A DNA stretch of 64,000 bases from Ruegeria faecimaris (GTDB taxonomy: Bacteria > Pseudomonadota > Alphaproteobacteria > Rhodobacterales > Rhodobacteraceae), in the NCBI RefSeq assembly GCF_900182615.1, contig NZ_FXTE01000015.1, positions 1-64,000 of the forward strand. The letters are read 5' to 3'. The notes beneath the pieces were generated by a model that had not been told where the DNA came from, ran no database searches, and saw only the letters and a list, made by a program, of their open reading frames with translations. Positions within the stretch are counted from its first letter, which is position 1; every line of letters begins with the position of its first letter. The position numbers and the translations under genes were made by a program. Shown in pieces: positions 26,935 to 35,791 of this stretch.

Positions 26935-27143
26935 TTTTAGCTTTTGGTCACTCATACGTCGTACAACATCTGGCAAATTCGTGACTCCCCTGCTTTTTCT
27001 GCCACCGGCAAGAAAAGCAAGATCAGGGCACTCAATGCAGCACTCTTTAGCGTACTTAACTGAGTGTCTGACGTCAGCGCCAATGGGACAGTTTAGGTTG
27101 ATTTGATAAGAGAGGGTTTCTGGCTCATCGTAACCGCCAAGGA

Positions 27144-27524
27144 GTGGAGATGGGAAAGAAACCCAGAACCAAGCAGAGCCACGGCGAGAAGGTTGTTAAA
27201 GACATCCGCCGCGCGACGCACAAACAGTATTCTGCCGAAGAGAAGATCAGGGTCGTTCTGGATGGCCTGAAGGGCGAGGACAGCATTGCAGAGCTATGTC
27301 GTCGCGAAGGCATTGCTCAGAGCCTGTATTTCAGCTGGTCCAAGGAGTTCCCGGAAGCCGGAAAGAAACGTTTGGCTGGCGACACGGCACGTGCTGCGAC
27401 ATCAACCGAGGTCAAGGATCTGCGCCGTGAGGCGCGCGATCTGAAGGAGGTTGTTGTTGAACAGGCCCTTGAGCTGCGGCTTCTCAAAAAAAGCATGATC
27501 GCGGATGGGGACGACGACGAATGA
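27144..27524 (+). CDS. IS3-family transposase OrfA
   Basis: The 126-residue protein has a helix-turn-helix (YSAEEKIRVVLDGLKGEDSI; ELCRREGIAQSLYFSWSKEF) and a C-terminal leucine-zipper segment (LKEVVVEQALELRLLKKSMI), as in IS3 OrfA. It could start at the second ATG. Its stop overlaps the OrfB start. OrfB is broken, so the element is not autonomous. Confidence 0.85.
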   Translation: MEMGKKPRTKQSHGEKVVKDIRRATHKQYSAEEKIRVVLDGLKGEDSIAELCRREGIAQSLYFSWSKEFPEAGKKRLAGDTARAATSTEVKDLRREARDLKEVVVEQALELRLLKKSMIADGDDDE

Positions 27525-27832
27525 GATACCCCGCATCTGAGAAGCTGGAGATCATCCAGCTGGTCGAACAATCCCATCTGCCGACCAAACGCACTTTGGA
27601 AAAGCTGGGTATCCCGAAGACTACATTCTAACGCTGGTACGACCAATATCTTTCCGGTGGTCCTGAGGCGCTTGAAGACCGCTGCCCCCGGCCGTCACGG
27701 GTCTGGAACCGCATTCCCACGCCAGTGCGCGAGAAGATCAGGGATCTGGCCCTGAAGGAAAGTGAGCTTTCCCCGCGTGAGTTGGCTGTTCGCTTCGACG
27801 GGCCGCGCTGCACCATTCCGATAGAAGGGTGA
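27521..27832 (+). pseudogene. IS3-family transposase OrfB, interrupted and truncated
   Basis: It begins MRYPASEKLEIIQLVEQSHL, typical of IS3 OrfB. Codon 37 is TAA (27629-27631) in place of the tyrosine codon expected in TTFYRWYD, and reading continues in frame to ELAVRFD near 27799. The D,D,E integrase core is missing. It is clearly non-functional. Confidence 0.85.
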
Positions 27833-28243
27833 ATGTCCGGTAAGGGCCGAAACACCAGTTCGGCAGATTGCCACGAACCGCAGAAAAGTCCGCATCTCGG
27901 AAACTGCAAAGACTAGTTTTGGATGTCCGCTTCGGGCTAGTAGCGGCTATCCGAAAATCTTCCCCGGTACTACGATTATGCTGCGAAACCAGCCAAGAAT
28001 GAGACCCGAAGATATCGAACCTCAAACCAAAAAAGTTGTAGGTTAATGCGCCCAATGTTTTGGGCGAGTTGCAAAGCTATGGGCGCACCAACAAAAATTG
28101 TAGGGACGCGCATAACGCTGCGCTTCTGCTATTGATTTCAATCATTAAATTCAGATGTTCTTGCCCATAACTTTGCGTGGTATTTGCGCATAATTTTGCA
28201 CGATTTACCCAAAAGTTTGCACACCCTCCCTATCTGTGTCCAA
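27833..28243. other. Gene-free stretch holding repeat copy B
   Basis: No functional gene is visible. The first part is degenerate intergenic sequence after the IS3 break, and 28030-28222 holds repeat copy B. Confidence 0.6.
28030..28222 (+). repeat. Complex repeat, copy B (mobile-element end-like)
   Basis: Two left-type modules (AAAAAGTTGTAGG at 28030 and CAAAAATTGTAGG at 28092, each followed by GCGC and an ATAACG/CAATG-like block) precede three iterated units of 21-22 bp: from 28161 (TTGCCCATAACTTTGCGTGG), 28183 (TTTGCGCATAATTTTGCACG) and 28205 (TTACCCAAAAGTTTGCACAC). It is in direct orientation to copy A, 4.3 kb away. It is probably an end of a lost transposon. Confidence 0.6.
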
Positions 28244-28885
28244 CTACATCCTTCCGAAAGCCTCTTTGAGTTCTGCGACTTGTTCTACATCCAACATCCG
28301 GTTTGACATACCCTGCAGTGCCACGAGCAGCTTGGCTGTTTCTTCCAACTCTTCCGCTGCACAGACTGCTGAAAAGAGATCCTTTCCTGATACGACGGGA
28401 CCGTGGTTGGCCAGCAGAACAGCACTATACTTGCCGCCCAGTTCGCGGATCAAATCACCGGATTTTGGATCACCCGGCTTAATGTATGGAACCAGTTTAA
28501 CCGTGCCTACGCGCATGACCACGTATGGTGTAAGCGGCGGAATACAGTCATTGGGATCGGTGTCTTCCAGACACGACAGCGCGGTCGCCCAAGTCGAGTG
28601 CAGATGAACCACGGCGCCCACTTCAGGTCGCGTCTCATAGAAGGCTTGGTGCAGAAAGATCTCCTTGGTCGGCTTGTCACCGGACAGGTGGTTGCCATCC
28701 AAATCAATCTTGGCAATTCGCTCGGGGTCAACATTGCCCAAAGTCGAATTCGTTGGCGTCATGAGAATCCCGTCCGGTAAACGCGCAGAGACATTGCCCG
28801 CAGTGCCAACGGAAAAGCCACGCACAAACAGCGAGGCGCACAGCTCGGACATCTGCCTTCGCAGTGCCTGTTCTTCAGAACTCAT
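28244..28885 (-). CDS. otnC: 3-oxo-tetronate 4-phosphate decarboxylase (class II aldolase fold)
   Basis: Decarboxylates 3-oxo-tetronate 4-phosphate to dihydroxyacetone phosphate. The 213-residue protein has the class II aldolase/adducin zinc site: GTAGNVSARL, the HLHSTWATAL histidines and the C-terminal LLANHGPVVSG histidine. It overlaps otnK by four bases (ATGA), which firmly links it to the OtnK step. Confidence 0.9.
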   Translation of the reverse strand: MSSEEQALRRQMSELCASLFVRGFSVGTAGNVSARLPDGILMTPTNSTLGNVDPERIAKIDLDGNHLSGDKPTKEIFLHQAFYETRPEVGAVVHLHSTWATALSCLEDTDPNDCIPPLTPYVVMRVGTVKLVPYIKPGDPKSGDLIRELGGKYSAVLLANHGPVVSGKDLFSAVCAAEELEETAKLLVALQGMSNRMLDVEQVAELKEAFGRM

Positions 28886-30159
28886 TTGCCTGCCTCCATC
28901 ATTCTCAGTGCCTTCGAGAAGAAATCTGGAGCGCCAAAGTTGCCGGATTTCAAAGCCATTGTAATGGGTTCAGTTTTTCCAACGCTCAGGACAGGTACGC
29001 CCGGGTCAATCTCTGGCCCGATTGACATAGCCGGTGACCCCAGTGCCTCAGAGACAGCCTGGGCGACAGCTCCCGACGTCTCACCTCCAGCTACAACCAA
29101 CCGCTTGTAGCCCTTTTGGACAAGTTCTCGCGCGGTATCTTCAAAGAGATTGTCCAGCTTTTCCGCTACGGCTTCCTGACCAAACTGACCTTGGATCGCA
29201 CGCACATCATCCGGGCTCCCCGATGAATACGCGAGCGGCGCCTGACCCGAATGCTCTTCAAAGAAATCCAGAAGCGTTTGCGTGGTCACATCCCCGAACA
29301 TAACACCTGAAACATCAATTGCGAAAGTCGGATGGGACTTCGCGTGAATTTCAATCTGCCTGCGGGTCGCACCTGAACAAGAACCCGCAAGGATCGCGGC
29401 AGGCCCTGCGATACCAGTGAACACAGTGCCAGCACTTTTGGATGAAGTCTCTCTCAGGAAGTTTCTTGGTAGTCCCAGTGCTATACCCGATCCCCCAGTA
29501 ATGAGCTTGGCATCCTTTAGAGCTTCTCCCCAGGCCAACAAATCTTCATCCGAAATCGCATCGCCAATTACAAATCGTTCGCCGGCCTTCTGCAAAGCAT
29601 CAGCAATCGCCTCTGATCCTTGCTCCACGGCGTCAATTGACACCAACCCGACCGCTTCTTGGGTCTGATACTGCAACCATCGCCTGATGTTAGCATCCGT
29701 CATCGGAGTAAGAGGGTGATTTTCCATCCCAGACTCGTGCAACAGCTTACCGAGCACAAATAGGTGACCGTGATAGACGGTGCGCCCGGTTGTCGGAAAG
29801 GCCGGGCAGAAAACCACCTTTTGCGCGTCCAGCTCGTCGGCAAGCGCTTTCGCAACTGGGCCGATATTTCCTTTCGTCGTGGAATCGAAGGTCGAACAAT
29901 ACTTGAAGATGAACTGCTGGCATCCTTGATCCGCGAGCCACCGCAAAGCACTCAGACTGTCTGCAATGGCTTCTTCAACCGGTGCAGTGCGGCTTTTGAG
30001 TGAGATCACACCCGCTTCGATCTCTTCGTCGACCGGGATATTAGGAACACCCGGAAACTGCGCGGTTCGTATCCCACCTTCTGGCTCCATGCCCTTCGCC
30101 AAGGTGTTCGCAATATCACTCGCACCAGTAAAATCATCCGCTATGACACCAATTTTCAT
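28882..30159 (-). CDS. otnK: 3-oxo-tetronate kinase (DUF1537 family)
   Basis: ATP-dependent kinase producing 3-oxo-tetronate 4-phosphate. The 425-residue protein has the N-terminal IGVIADDFTGASD motif, the FKYCSTFDSTTKGNIGPV segment and the C-terminal nucleotide part VVAGGETSGAVAQAV. It overlaps otnC and the MBL-fold gene by four bases on each side. The family assignment is strong; the exact stereochemistry of the substrate is not knowable here. Confidence 0.9.
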   Translation of the reverse strand: MKIGVIADDFTGASDIANTLAKGMEPEGGIRTAQFPGVPNIPVDEEIEAGVISLKSRTAPVEEAIADSLSALRWLADQGCQQFIFKYCSTFDSTTKGNIGPVAKALADELDAQKVVFCPAFPTTGRTVYHGHLFVLGKLLHESGMENHPLTPMTDANIRRWLQYQTQEAVGLVSIDAVEQGSEAIADALQKAGERFVIGDAISDEDLLAWGEALKDAKLITGGSGIALGLPRNFLRETSSKSAGTVFTGIAGPAAILAGSCSGATRRQIEIHAKSHPTFAIDVSGVMFGDVTTQTLLDFFEEHSGQAPLAYSSGSPDDVRAIQGQFGQEAVAEKLDNLFEDTARELVQKGYKRLVVAGGETSGAVAQAVSEALGSPAMSIGPEIDPGVPVLSVGKTEPITMALKSGNFGAPDFFSKALRMMEAGK

Positions 30160-30953
30160 AGTTCGATGTCCCTCGTCGGCCCTGGGTCTAGCCTATAGAT
30201 ATGCGGCGCTGCACCGACTGGAAAAACCTCACGCACAAGTGGATCATGGCCGGGCACGATAAGTCGAGGATGCGAGGCCAACCTCTCGAGTGTCTCGAAA
30301 CCATCCATCATGTCCTGTAGGTCGACGACAATGGGAAAGGCTTTGCGCGCCATGAAATTCTCATAGTAATGCGAGGCATCAGAGGCGAGCACCATCCACC
30401 CGGCTTCCGTCCTTACGCGAACGCATTGCAACCCTCGCGAATGCCCACCAATGCAGTGCACCGTGACCCCATCTATAATCTCGGCTTCTCCATCGTAGAA
30501 CACGACGTTCCCTGAATAGAGACGCTTTACGACCTCGCAAATATGGCTAGCCGTGAAAGGTGCGCGCAGATGGTCGTGGCACATGCAGGGGCCTGTGGCG
30601 AAGGCCATCTCCGCCGATTGCATATGCAACTTCGCGTTCGGGAACATATGCAGCCCCCCCGCGTGATCATAATGAAGATGGGTCACGATAACCTCGGTTA
30701 CCGCTTCCGGTGAAATGCCTAGGGGCCGCAGAGCCTCGCGAGGATCCATCGCAATGGGACGACCACGGGCGGCGGCCTCATCGGAGTCGTAGCCAGTATC
30801 GACCAGAATGACTTTGTTGCCGCGTTTGAGCACCCAAACGAAGTAATCCATCGCATGAGGCGCGCTGTGATTATCATCGATGATGAAACTATCTGCTCGC
30901 GTCCGCGCATTTCGATCCGCGTATTTCACGGCGTGGATTTCCCAATCGTTCAT
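30156..30953 (-). CDS. Metallo-beta-lactamase-fold hydrolase (lactonase-like)
   Basis: The 265-residue protein has the dinuclear zinc motif VTHLHYDHAGG (HxHxDH) and later histidines in IGGHSRGLQ and VPGHDP, plus an aspartate in LASDASHYYENF. It most resembles N-acyl-homoserine lactonase-family proteins. In this operon a sugar-lactone substrate (for example a tetronolactone) is more plausible than a signal molecule, but this is inference. It overlaps both neighbours by four bases. Confidence 0.82.
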   Translation of the reverse strand: MNDWEIHAVKYADRNARTRADSFIIDDNHSAPHAMDYFVWVLKRGNKVILVDTGYDSDEAAARGRPIAMDPREALRPLGISPEAVTEVIVTHLHYDHAGGLHMFPNAKLHMQSAEMAFATGPCMCHDHLRAPFTASHICEVVKRLYSGNVVFYDGEAEIIDGVTVHCIGGHSRGLQCVRVRTEAGWMVLASDASHYYENFMARKAFPIVVDLQDMMDGFETLERLASHPRLIVPGHDPLVREVFPVGAAPHIYRLDPGPTRDIEL

Positions 30954-31237
30954 CGGATGACCTCGGAGTACTGGTGAACTACCTTGGTAGCGATCATATC
31001 AGCCACTGCCGTATCGAAGGCCTGAAAATGCGCGCTTTCCAGGTGGGCGGAGAACGCAGCGCTGTCATCATAAACCTCATAGAGAAAAACTGTATCGGGA
31101 TTGCCGCCGAGGCAAACGTCAAACTGCTGGCATCCGGCTTCTTCACACAAAGAGGTCGAAGCGTTTTCGACCATCAGCGGCAAAAAGGTGTCTCTCGTAC
31201 CGGGCTTGAGAGTGAAGGTGACAGTAACCACAAACAT
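30950..31237 (-). CDS. ABM-domain (antibiotic biosynthesis monooxygenase-like) protein
   Basis: The 95-residue ferredoxin-like dimeric alpha-beta protein has VTFTLKPGTRDTFLPLMVEN, EAGCQQFDVC, LYEVYDDSAAFSAHLES and HFQAF, as in YgiN/LsrG-type proteins. These act as small monooxygenases or isomerases. LsrG-like isomerisation of a keto sugar acid would suit the cluster, which lacks an OtnI-type isomerase; this is speculation. The start overlaps the tctA stop by one base. Confidence 0.8.
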   Translation of the reverse strand: MFVVTVTFTLKPGTRDTFLPLMVENASTSLCEEAGCQQFDVCLGGNPDTVFLYEVYDDSAAFSAHLESAHFQAFDTAVADMIATKVVHQYSEVIR

Positions 31238-32748
31238 CAGACGGAAAATCCTTTCAGACGTGAGAAAGCGCGCTTCGCAACGGGCAGTTGGCTGAGGATC
31301 AGGCCAATGTTGAGCACCAGCAGAATGGCCGCACCCGGGCGTGAAAAGAAGACCGAAAGATCCCCGTCCGACAAGAACAGCGACCGGCGGAAGGTTTCGT
31401 CAAACAGGCTGCCCAGAATAACCCCGATAACCAATGGCGCGATTGGGTATTTCATCAGGTTCATGAAATAGGCAACGGCGCCGACGCCAAGCATCAGGTA
31501 AAGATCATTGATGCCACCACCGACGCTGAAAGACCCAATTGTTGTTAGAACCATCACAACCGGCAAGAAGATAGTCTGCGGGATGGCGAGTATTCTGATG
31601 AAAACCCGAGCAGTGAACAGGCCCATCAGGAACATTGTTAGGGAGGCCAAAACAAGTATTGCAACCACGCGCAGAATGATCTCGGGGTCTATCGTCGGAC
31701 CTGGGATCACGTTGTTGATCTTGAAAGCCCCCATCAAAGCCGCGGCGGGTGGTGAACCGGGAATGCCCAACACCAAAAGCGGGATTAGTGCGCCCCCAAT
31801 GCAGGCGTTGTTTGCCGTTTCAGAGCACAGCAGACCTTCCAATGACCCTTTTCCAAACTTATCGCCCTCAGCAGATACGGTCTTACCGACACCGTAGCTG
31901 ACCCAACCGGCGACATCTTCGCCGACGCCGGGAAGTGCTCCTACCCCTGTCCCGATCACCCCTGACCGGCCAATGGTGGGCAGGTAGCGTCGGATGGAGC
32001 GTAGATTCGGAAGGATGCGACCTTTCAGGGCCAGAGCTTTCCCGGCCTCAACGTGCCTTAAACCGTCGATGATTTGGGGAATGGCAAATGCCCCCATCAA
32101 AACCGGCACGACCTGAAACCCGCTCATCAAGTAAGACCAGCCGAAGGTATAGCGCGGTTCAGACAACAGAGGGTCAAGCCCCACCATGGACATCGCAAGG
32201 CCGATCAGACCGGCGATCCATCCCTTGATCACCAGGTCTTCGCTCATCAAAGTGCCAGAAAGCAGAATGCCGAACAGGGCAAGCAGTGCTTTCTCCGGGC
32301 TTGCGATGTTTTTTGAAACCAAAAGCAACGCCCAGACAAAGATCAAAAGCGTGATGGTCCCGATAACTGTACCAATGAAACTGGCCGTTGTGGTCAGCCC
32401 TAGTGCTTCGCCCCCTCGACCCGCTTTAGCCAGAGGGTATCCATCCATGGCCGTCGCCGCACTGGCCGCCGTGCCCGGAATGTTCAGCAGGATTGACGGA
32501 TAAGAGCCACCGTAAATCGCGCCGACATAGGCCCCGAGCAAAGCGATCAGCGAATAGTCCAATGGGATCTTGTTGCCGAAGAAACCCGTCAGGATCGTCA
32601 CTGCCAGCGTTGCGGTCAGGCCGGGCAATGCGCCAAACGTTATACCCAGGAACACGGATGCAATCAAATACAGATAGGTCAGCGGGTCTACTGCCAGGCC
32701 CACGAATGTGGTCCCAAATCCAGCCAGTTGCGAAAGGATAAAGTCCAT
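31237..32748 (-). CDS. tctA: Tripartite tricarboxylate transporter large permease (TctA)
   Basis: The 503-residue membrane protein of the TTT family has the N-terminal GITFGALPGLTATLAVTIL repeat motif and its second copy near GALPGVGEDVAGWVSYGV, with about 11-12 helices. With TctB and the binding protein it imports a carboxylate using the ion gradient. It is four bases after tctB. In this operon the cargo is probably a sugar acid, not citrate. Confidence 0.92.
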   Translation of the reverse strand: MDFILSQLAGFGTTFVGLAVDPLTYLYLIASVFLGITFGALPGLTATLAVTILTGFFGNKIPLDYSLIALLGAYVGAIYGGSYPSILLNIPGTAASAATAMDGYPLAKAGRGGEALGLTTTASFIGTVIGTITLLIFVWALLLVSKNIASPEKALLALFGILLSGTLMSEDLVIKGWIAGLIGLAMSMVGLDPLLSEPRYTFGWSYLMSGFQVVPVLMGAFAIPQIIDGLRHVEAGKALALKGRILPNLRSIRRYLPTIGRSGVIGTGVGALPGVGEDVAGWVSYGVGKTVSAEGDKFGKGSLEGLLCSETANNACIGGALIPLLVLGIPGSPPAAALMGAFKINNVIPGPTIDPEIILRVVAILVLASLTMFLMGLFTARVFIRILAIPQTIFLPVVMVLTTIGSFSVGGGINDLYLMLGVGAVAYFMNLMKYPIAPLVIGVILGSLFDETFRRSLFLSDGDLSVFFSRPGAAILLVLNIGLILSQLPVAKRAFSRLKGFSV

Positions 32749-32752
32749 CCGG

Positions 32753-33502
32753 TCAATCTTTCCATAGCGGACGAAGCGTCACGTAGTAGTGGTACTCGAT
32801 TTGCTTGAAGATCAGCCCGCCGCGCGCGGGCACGTTCTGCCGGAAAACAAAGGCCATCGCACAAACGAGGATGAGCGGGGCAAGTATTGCCACCAACGGA
32901 ACGAACCGCAAAACGTGTTCGGAAACCGCCTTGCTCAACACCAAAAGTGTAAGCGAGACCCATAGAGCCAGTGTAAACCAATCATCACTGAGTGCGTTCC
33001 AGTCCGCCTGCGCGGGGAAAACAGCAAACGCAAATAGCCCGGCAGAGACAACCGCGCTACAGGCCACCAAAGCACGCCGCGCATGACCCCCGTAGTAGCC
33101 GTAAGTCAAAGCTGTAATCAGCAACCCAGAACACAGAATGAAGTCCACTCTGGGAACCAGTCCGACGACATATGCAAGAAGGATCAGGCCTATTGTAGAA
33201 GCTCGATAGGCTTCCGACTTATCCCATCCGATGCCCAAAGCACTAAGCGCGTTTTGGGCACCACCTGAGCGGATTGAAATAGCAAGCAAAACGAAGGACA
33301 AGCCAAGCAATCCACCGAAGATGAACAGCGGTACAATTGCAGCCGAGTTGTACCAATCCGATCCACTTACACCTGCGCGGTTTTCGCCCCAAAGTGGAAT
33401 GTCCGATGTCTTCCAAAGAAAAAAGACGGACACTGTTATAAGAACAATTGCTGCCCAAAAGTCGCGCGACCGCATGACCAGTGTTTCGTCAGGTTTGTCC
33501 AT
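32753..33502 (-). CDS. tctB: Tripartite tricarboxylate transporter small permease (TctB)
   Basis: The 249-residue protein has four to six hydrophobic segments, longer than many TctB proteins. It includes the family's SRDFWAAIVLITVSVFFLW start and a second group of helices near the C terminus. The start at 33502 follows AGGAGGCAGGCA. The gene order C-B-A is the normal one. Confidence 0.85.
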   Translation of the reverse strand: MDKPDETLVMRSRDFWAAIVLITVSVFFLWKTSDIPLWGENRAGVSGSDWYNSAAIVPLFIFGGLLGLSFVLLAISIRSGGAQNALSALGIGWDKSEAYRASTIGLILLAYVVGLVPRVDFILCSGLLITALTYGYYGGHARRALVACSAVVSAGLFAFAVFPAQADWNALSDDWFTLALWVSLTLLVLSKAVSEHVLRFVPLVAILAPLILVCAMAFVFRQNVPARGGLIFKQIEYHYYVTLRPLWKD

Positions 33503-33559
33503 TGCCTGCCTCCTGAGGGAAAGGGCGCGATCAAGCGCGCCCCTTCAAAATTGATCGGA

Positions 33560-34567
33560 TTAGGGCTGCTCGATACCCAGCGAGGCCGGATCCACTGTGG
33601 CAGCGCCAAGGTCTTGCAAGGTATAGGCAAAAGTAGCCTCGAGGTTCGCAAACAGTTCTTGAGCTTCTTCACCGTGTTGACCACCGACATCATAATTGTT
33701 TGCAGAGGCCCATTCGGCGACGGTGTCGGAGGCAATAGCTTGCTCGAAGGCATCACCAAGCGCGGCCTTTACATCGTCCCCGGCTGAACTGTGAACTGCA
33801 AACCCGATGGCCTGTTTGAGCGGCAAATACTGATCAAGACCGTCATAGATGCCAAAGGCAGAAGGCACTGTAGCCCCTGCAATCTGCGCATCTTCGGGCG
33901 TCAACATCGCGAGCGGTTTAAGTTGACCGCCTTCAATCAATGGAGCCTGTTCAGCCAGTGACGTCACAACCAACGCGACTTCGCCCGCTATCGCAGCTTC
34001 CTGACCGGGCGCTGAGCCTTTGTATGGAACAAACTTGAATTCTGCACCGGCCCCTTTTTCGATGGCCAGAAGATTCAAGTGGTGGATCGAACCCGCGCCG
34101 GAAGCCGCGGCTGGAATAGTGCCAGGAGCAGCTTTTGCAGCGTCAACCAATTCTTCCAGCGTATTGTAAGGGCTGTCCGCCGGGACCGAGATCAGATCAG
34201 GTGATCCACCAACAATGAACGGATACCAAAAATCAAATTTCTTATCCCAACCACCCTGCACAGCAGCGGTGACGTTCGACTCTGACAGACCAACCAATGT
34301 ATAACCATCGTCTGGTTGGTTCATGACATAGACCATCCCGTTGGAGCCTGCGACACCACCTGTTTGATTGATCACATTGATCGAGACCGGAAGGTGTTTT
34401 TCCATCTCGGCCATGATCATTCGGTTGATCGTGTCCGTGCCGCCACCGGCCCCCCAGACCACAGCTGTAGTAATGTCACGATAGGGATAATCCTGCGCAA
34501 TAGCTGCCCCTGTAATCCCGGTCGCCATCACGGCTGCGGCCGCCAACCGCCCTAGCTTTAGTTTCAT
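33560..34567 (-). CDS. tctC: Tripartite tricarboxylate transporter substrate-binding protein (TctC)
   Basis: Periplasmic receptor of 335 residues. The start at 34567 is set by GGAGGACTTGGAA upstream and by the signal peptide (LAAAAVMATGITGAAIAQ). The Bug-family features are YPYRDITTAVVWGAGGGTD and VINQTGGVAGSNGM, where the carboxylate is normally bound. It is first gene of the seven-gene minus-strand operon. Confidence 0.92.
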   Translation of the reverse strand: MKLKLGRLAAAAVMATGITGAAIAQDYPYRDITTAVVWGAGGGTDTINRMIMAEMEKHLPVSINVINQTGGVAGSNGMVYVMNQPDDGYTLVGLSESNVTAAVQGGWDKKFDFWYPFIVGGSPDLISVPADSPYNTLEELVDAAKAAPGTIPAAASGAGSIHHLNLLAIEKGAGAEFKFVPYKGSAPGQEAAIAGEVALVVTSLAEQAPLIEGGQLKPLAMLTPEDAQIAGATVPSAFGIYDGLDQYLPLKQAIGFAVHSSAGDDVKAALGDAFEQAIASDTVAEWASANNYDVGGQHGEEAQELFANLEATFAYTLQDLGAATVDPASLGIEQP

Positions 34568-34599
34568 TTCCAAGTCCTCCCAAACAACTTTGCGTTTAT

Positions 34600-34640
34600 T
34601 ATTGCATTTATTTGCGTATACATTAAAGAATGCGTTGTCA
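34600..34640. promoter_or_regulatory. Divergent control region of the sugar-acid cluster
   Basis: The 135 bp between tctC and the divergent dehydrogenase are AT-rich and hold GTATAC (34616-34621) within TTTGCGTATACATTAAA and a nearby TGCGTT. FadR-subfamily GntR proteins often bind short sites of the GTATAC or GTnnnAC kind, so the cluster's own GntR protein may act here. Confidence 0.4.
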
Positions 34641-34702
34641 ACGGACTGTAGTGAGAGCTGCAATCGCGCTATGAATGCGAAACGGGAAGGAAGCGGGCTA
34701 AG

Positions 34703-35791
34703 ATGAAGAAAAATTATGATGTGGCAGTGTTCCAAGGGGACGGAATCGGCCCGGAAATCATGGCCCCTACGCTTGAAATTCTGCGCCAGCTTTCGCGCGG
34801 CAGTCCTTCCTACGAACTGGCGTTTACAGACGCACCAGCAGGCGCAGGCCACTACACCAAAACTGGAGAATCGTTTCCGGCTGGGTCACTCGAAACTGCA
34901 CGCAACGCCGACGCGATTCTGCTGTCTGCAATGGGCTTGCCGGATGTTCGATACCCTGACGGAACCGAGATTTCACCGCAGATTGATTTGCGAAAGAAAC
35001 TGGGACTTTTCGCTGGTGTGCGTCCTGTAAAAGTAAGCAGCGGACAAATTACCCCCTTGGCGCTGCCCCCCGGAAAAGAGATCGACTTTGTCTTGATACG
35101 CGAAAGCACAGAAGGACTGTTCTTCACCCAAGGCGCTGGCGAAGTTACGGAACACGAAGCACGTGAAACTCTGCTGATCACTCGTGAGGTGTCCGAAAAA
35201 CTGTTCCGTTTCGCGTTTGAACTCGCCAAGAACCGCAAGGCATCCGGTCGCGGCCAAGGACGGGTTACATGTGTCGACAAAGCCAATGTTTTTAGGGCCT
35301 TTGCATTCTTCAGATCTATCTTTGACATGGAGGCCGCACGCCATCCCGATTTGAAAGCTGACCATGCCTATGTTGATGCCACCGCTCTATGGATGGTTCA
35401 AAAGCCTTGGGAATTTGACGTTTTGGTCACTGAGAACATGTTCGGAGACATCCTCTCAGACCTTGGTGCGGGTCTCATGGGTGGACTAGGACTGGCGCCA
35501 TCAGCGGATATCGGGTTGAATCACGCTGTATTCCAACCCTGCCATGGTTCCGCCCCGGACATTGCGGGACAGGGTATTGCAAACCCTTTTGCGATGATCC
35601 TGTCCGCAGCAATGATGCTTGAATGGTTGGGGTTCACCCATGATCATCCAGACCTGTCCAGCGACGGCGAACGATTGCGTGAAGCCGTGGAAAAGGTGAC
35701 GGCGAACGGACAGAACCTGACCCGTGACCTAGGTGGAACGGCCGGAACGAAGGGTGCCGCCGCATCGGTATTGGAAGCAATGCGGGCATGA
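34703..35791 (+). CDS. Isocitrate/isopropylmalate-dehydrogenase-family oxidoreductase
   Basis: The 362-residue beta-decarboxylating dehydrogenase has the N-terminal VFQGDGIGPEIM motif, substrate arginines in LRKKLGLFAGVRPVK and LIRESTEGLF, the catalytic lysine region TCVDKANVFR, and the metal-site aspartates in ENMFGDILSDLGAGLMGG. It is not LeuB by context. Tartrate or D-malate dehydrogenases belong to this family, so a 2-hydroxy or 2,3-dihydroxy acid substrate is likely. The stop overlaps the next start. Confidence 0.85.
   Translation: MKKNYDVAVFQGDGIGPEIMAPTLEILRQLSRGSPSYELAFTDAPAGAGHYTKTGESFPAGSLETARNADAILLSAMGLPDVRYPDGTEISPQIDLRKKLGLFAGVRPVKVSSGQITPLALPPGKEIDFVLIRESTEGLFFTQGAGEVTEHEARETLLITREVSEKLFRFAFELAKNRKASGRGQGRVTCVDKANVFRAFAFFRSIFDMEAARHPDLKADHAYVDATALWMVQKPWEFDVLVTENMFGDILSDLGAGLMGGLGLAPSADIGLNHAVFQPCHGSAPDIAGQGIANPFAMILSAAMMLEWLGFTHDHPDLSSDGERLREAVEKVTANGQNLTRDLGGTAGTKGAAASVLEAMRA

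Larger units (their letters stand above)
27144..27832 (+). mobile_element. Decayed IS3-family insertion sequence
   Basis: OrfA is intact but OrfB has an internal stop and loses its integrase core, after which unrelated sequence begins near 27800. The left end may lie near 27065-27100, where GACGTCAGC and GGACAG occur. No right inverted repeat is visible. Confidence 0.7.

Noticed and set aside
28161..28222. CRISPR array at the iterated 22-bp units
   Set aside because: The units are adjacent and degenerate, with no spacers and no cas genes.
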